This document shows, in pieces, positions 4,310 through 6,387 of a DNA stretch of 6,387 nt. Each line of letters begins with the position of its first letter. The stretch's first letter is position 1. The position numbers and the translations under genes are program-made. The DNA comes from Candidatus Methanomethylophilaceae archaeon (GTDB lineage: Archaea; Thermoplasmatota; Thermoplasmata; Methanomassiliicoccales; Methanomethylophilaceae). The notes beneath the pieces were generated by a model. That model had not been told where the DNA came from and ran no database searches. It saw only the letters and a program-made list of their open reading frames with translations. The stretch spans positions 1 through 6,387 of the forward strand of contig JAFPVN010000187.1 in the NCBI GenBank assembly GCA_017395275.1, in the 5' to 3' direction.

Positions 4310-6387
4310 ATGATATTCGAGAAACTGGCAGACGTTATCATCAAGAGGGCGAGGTTCTTCGTCGTCCTCTGGATAGCCCTGCTGCTTATCTCGGTACCGT
4401 TCATCATGCGGTCGAACTCCGTTCTGCAGTACGACATGAGCAAGATGAGCAACTCCGTGGATATGGAATCGGAGAAGGGTAACGAGATGCTGCAGTCAGG
4501 CAACTTCAACTCATCCTCGGGGATGAGCGCTGGAACGATCATCCTCATCGAGGCGAAGGACGCGCTCGCAAGCGACGTTGCCTCGCAGATGAAGGAAAAC
4601 CTCACGAACGAGTTCTTCTTCTGGGATCTGAACAAGGATCTGCGGTCGAAAGGCGGACTCGACTGCGAGATAACCGTGAAACAGCTAGGGCGTTTCGACG
4701 ACAAGTATTTCGCGGACAAGGATACGCAGATGATCGTCTATACCGTCGCATATCCGGAACTGCCGGACGGCATGACGATGAAGAAGAGCTCCAACATCCC
4801 TGCCATCAGGGGACTGGTCTCCGACGCCAAGCAGGGCGTGGAAGGCATCGTCACCACATACGTCACCGGTACGGATGCCATCTCGTACGATACGAGCAAC
4901 GGGTCGACGCACGACATCAAGCACATCGATCCGATCTCCATCCTGCTCATCCTGATCCTCATCGGACTGTTCTTCAAGTCGTTCGTCACTGCGGGAACCC
5001 CGCCCGTCGTCATAGGCATGGCGTACGGTGTGCTCCTGGCCGCTGTATATGGAATAGGTTCGTTCCTCGGTATCTACTACATCACCACCATCCTCGTGCT
5101 GGTGTCGATGCTTGGTGCCGGATGCGACTACTGTATCTTCATCATCTCCCGTTACCGCGAGGAGAGGATGAACGACAAGCCCCATCTCGAGGCCCTGAGG
5201 GAATCGATCATCTGGGCTGGGGAGTCCATCGTCACCTCGGGAATATCGGTCATCATCGGATTCGGTTCCCTCGCGCTCTGCAGCTTCTCGCTCGTGAGCA
5301 CCATGGGTATCGTTCTCGCACTCGGTATCGTGCTGGTACTTCTCGCCGCACTCACCTTCGTCCCTGCGCTGCTCGCTCTCGTCGGGGACAGGATCTTCTG
5401 GCCCTCCAAGGTCTCCGCGTACAAGGAGGGGGCGGAGAGCAAGAAGGGCTGGTACGGCAAGATGTCTGACTTCGGCCACAGGTACTTCACCAACTCCGCC
5501 AAGGCCTCGATCAAGTACGCCAAGGTGTTCGTAGTCGCCACAATCCTCCTCACCGTCCCGCTGGGATACATAGCCATCACGTCGCACGCATCGTACGACA
5601 TGATCAGCGCCATGCCCCCGGGAGAGGCGAAGGACGGAGTGGGTGTGATCTCCACCAACATCGGAGGAGGGATGCTCATGCCCACCACCGTGACCATGAA
5701 GGTCGACGCGTTCGTGGACATCAACGTGAACACGGACCTCGCATCGGGTGACGTGGTCCCGAACGGAAGTACTGTGACGCTTACCGCCACACCGCATACG
5801 GGATACCGTACCGTCGGATGGATAGAGAACGGTGTCTACCATGTCGACGATTCAAATAAGTATACAACGGCCGCCATCACCGACAATTCCAACGTCACGG
5901 CAGTCTTCGAGAAGAGCAAATACGTGGTCACCTACGGATCCAACGACCCGAGCATGGGTTCCATCACCACCACGGTGAGGGGAGAACCCATCGTCAGCGG
6001 ACAGAACGCGTACTACGGCAACGAGATCAGTTTCAAGGCCGCCCCCAACGAGGGATACCGTGTTGACTACTGGGTGATCGAGAGGGACGGTGAGCCCACC
6101 ACGATGTACACCCACGAGACCGAGATCCTGATCGGACAGGCATCGTACGACTACAACGCCACCGTCGTATTCGCACCGCTCCCGGCCACCAACTACATAG
6201 TGACCTACGGACTGCAGGGAGAGAAACACGGGGACCTGATCGCCAAATCGGACGATCAGAGCTTCGATTCCAACGTGAGCCTTCCCGAGAGGTCCCACGT
6301 CGTGTTCACCGCCGTTCCGGATGACGGATACAAGGTCAACGACTGGTACGTCAACGGCACGCCCATCAACCTGTTCTCCAACACCTA
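4310..6387 (+). CDS. MMPL/RND-family exporter with InlB-like repeats in its second outer domain (3' partial)
   Basis: The open frame starts at ATG 4310 and runs 692 residues to the right edge without a stop. TM1 lies at about 15-33, after a short basic cytoplasmic start (IIKRAR). An extracytoplasmic domain follows (about 35-205), then TM2-TM6 from about 208 to 375. TM4 contains G-A-G-C-D-Y (D273-Y274), which matches the Asp-Tyr pair used for proton relay in MmpL3-type RND pumps. After a cytoplasmic linker, TM7 spans about 405-424. The second outer domain begins with YDMISAMPPGEAKDG and GGGMLMPTTVTMKV, typical of MMPL proteins. From about residue 469 the sequence changes to InlB-like beta repeats, and the expected TM8-TM12 must lie beyond the window. 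Family members use the proton gradient to export lipids, lipopeptides or drugs; the substrate is unknown. No strong Shine-Dalgarno is visible before the ATG. The start is supported by the promoter spacing and the TM1 position. Confidence 0.87.
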   Translation, partial: MIFEKLADVIIKRARFFVVLWIALLLISVPFIMRSNSVLQYDMSKMSNSVDMESEKGNEMLQSGNFNSSSGMSAGTIILIEAKDALASDVASQMKENLTNEFFFWDLNKDLRSKGGLDCEITVKQLGRFDDKYFADKDTQMIVYTVAYPELPDGMTMKKSSNIPAIRGLVSDAKQGVEGIVTTYVTGTDAISYDTSNGSTHDIKHIDPISILLILILIGLFFKSFVTAGTPPVVIGMAYGVLLAAVYGIGSFLGIYYITTILVLVSMLGAGCDYCIFIISRYREERMNDKPHLEALRESIIWAGESIVTSGISVIIGFGSLALCSFSLVSTMGIVLALGIVLVLLAALTFVPALLALVGDRIFWPSKVSAYKEGAESKKGWYGKMSDFGHRYFTNSAKASIKYAKVFVVATILLTVPLGYIAITSHASYDMISAMPPGEAKDGVGVISTNIGGGMLMPTTVTMKVDAFVDINVNTDLASGDVVPNGSTVTLTATPHTGYRTVGWIENGVYHVDDSNKYTTAAITDNSNVTAVFEKSKYVVTYGSNDPSMGSITTTVRGEPIVSGQNAYYGNEISFKAAPNEGYRVDYWVIERDGEPTTMYTHETEILIGQASYDYNATVVFAPLPATNYIVTYGLQGEKHGDLIAKSDDQSFDSNVSLPERSHVVFTAVPDDGYKVNDWYVNGTPINLFSNT
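5714..6387 (+). repeat. Coding tandem repeats: at least three divergent InlB-type beta repeats
   Basis: Three diverged units follow one another in the MMPL protein. Each has a core x-A-x-P-x-x-G-Y-[RK]-x-V-x-x-W: GYRTVGW at 498-504, GYRVDYW at 582-588, and GYKVNDW at 673-679. The first unit (about 469-534) ends in the family's usual closing strand, ITDNSNVTAVFE. The second and third open with YVVTYG (538-543) and YIVTYG (629-634), exactly 91 residues apart. The second closes with YNATVVF. Spacing of the G-Y cores is 84 and 91 residues. The pattern matches the divergent InlB B-repeat / Listeria-Bacteroides repeat class found in extracellular proteins. DNA identity between units is low, so these are old duplications. 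The third unit is cut by the window end, so more copies may follow. Confidence 0.8.

Noticed and set aside
4685..5842. A 385-codon open frame on the minus strand
   Set aside because: It is antisense to the MMPL gene, with a hydrophilic Asp/Arg/His-rich composition and no recognisable motif. The + strand gene has clear TM segments and the Asp-Tyr motif.
5714..6387. A frameshift or assembly join between the MMPL gene and a separate adhesin gene
   Set aside because: The frame stays open and in phase from ATG 4310 through the repeats. Codon style is similar on both sides, and there is no stop, RBS or promoter at the junction. Only the missing 3' end leaves the point open.

Overview
The window looks like a stretch of chromosome from a methanogenic archaeon. 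The best guess is the Methanomassiliicoccales, in the broad sense of gut-type Methanomethylophilaceae. Three things suggest this. First, the promoters are archaeal: AT-rich TATA boxes such as TTTAAATA stand out against otherwise GC-rich DNA. Second, arginine is often encoded by AGG and isoleucine by ATA as well as ATC. Third, there are divergent InlB-type beta repeats, which I associate with surface proteins of gut archaea and bacteria. The lineage is an inference; no marker gene is present to prove it.

All genes read on the + strand and all encode membrane proteins. Positions 2-163 are the C-terminal end of a transporter-like protein, probably MFS. Its stop codon overlaps the GTG start of a PAP2-family lipid phosphatase (160-1104) by 4 bases, so the two are likely co-translated. 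Next comes a non-coding region of 277 bases (1105-1381) with an oligo-T/hairpin element, two candidate TATA boxes and a nested inverted repeat. It leads into a complete Mg2+-importing P-type ATPase, MgtA-like (1382-4195). A 7-bp GC hairpin with a pyrimidine-rich tail follows as terminator. A short intergenic region with its own BRE/TATA then leads into an MMPL/RND-family exporter (4310 to beyond the window end).

The last gene is the most unusual. After a normal MMPL N-terminal half (TM1, first outer domain, TM2-TM6 with a Gly-x-x-x-Asp-Tyr proton-relay motif in TM4, then TM7), the second extracytoplasmic domain begins. It is interrupted almost at once by at least three InlB-like beta repeats of about 85-90 residues, and these run off the window. 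This puts an adhesin-like or surface-exposed beta module inside a membrane pump.

Functionally the window combines small-molecule transport, polyprenyl or phospholipid phosphate removal, high-affinity Mg2+ uptake and export or envelope biogenesis. Only the first two genes look like an operon. The ATPase and the MMPL gene appear to be separate transcription units with their own promoters.
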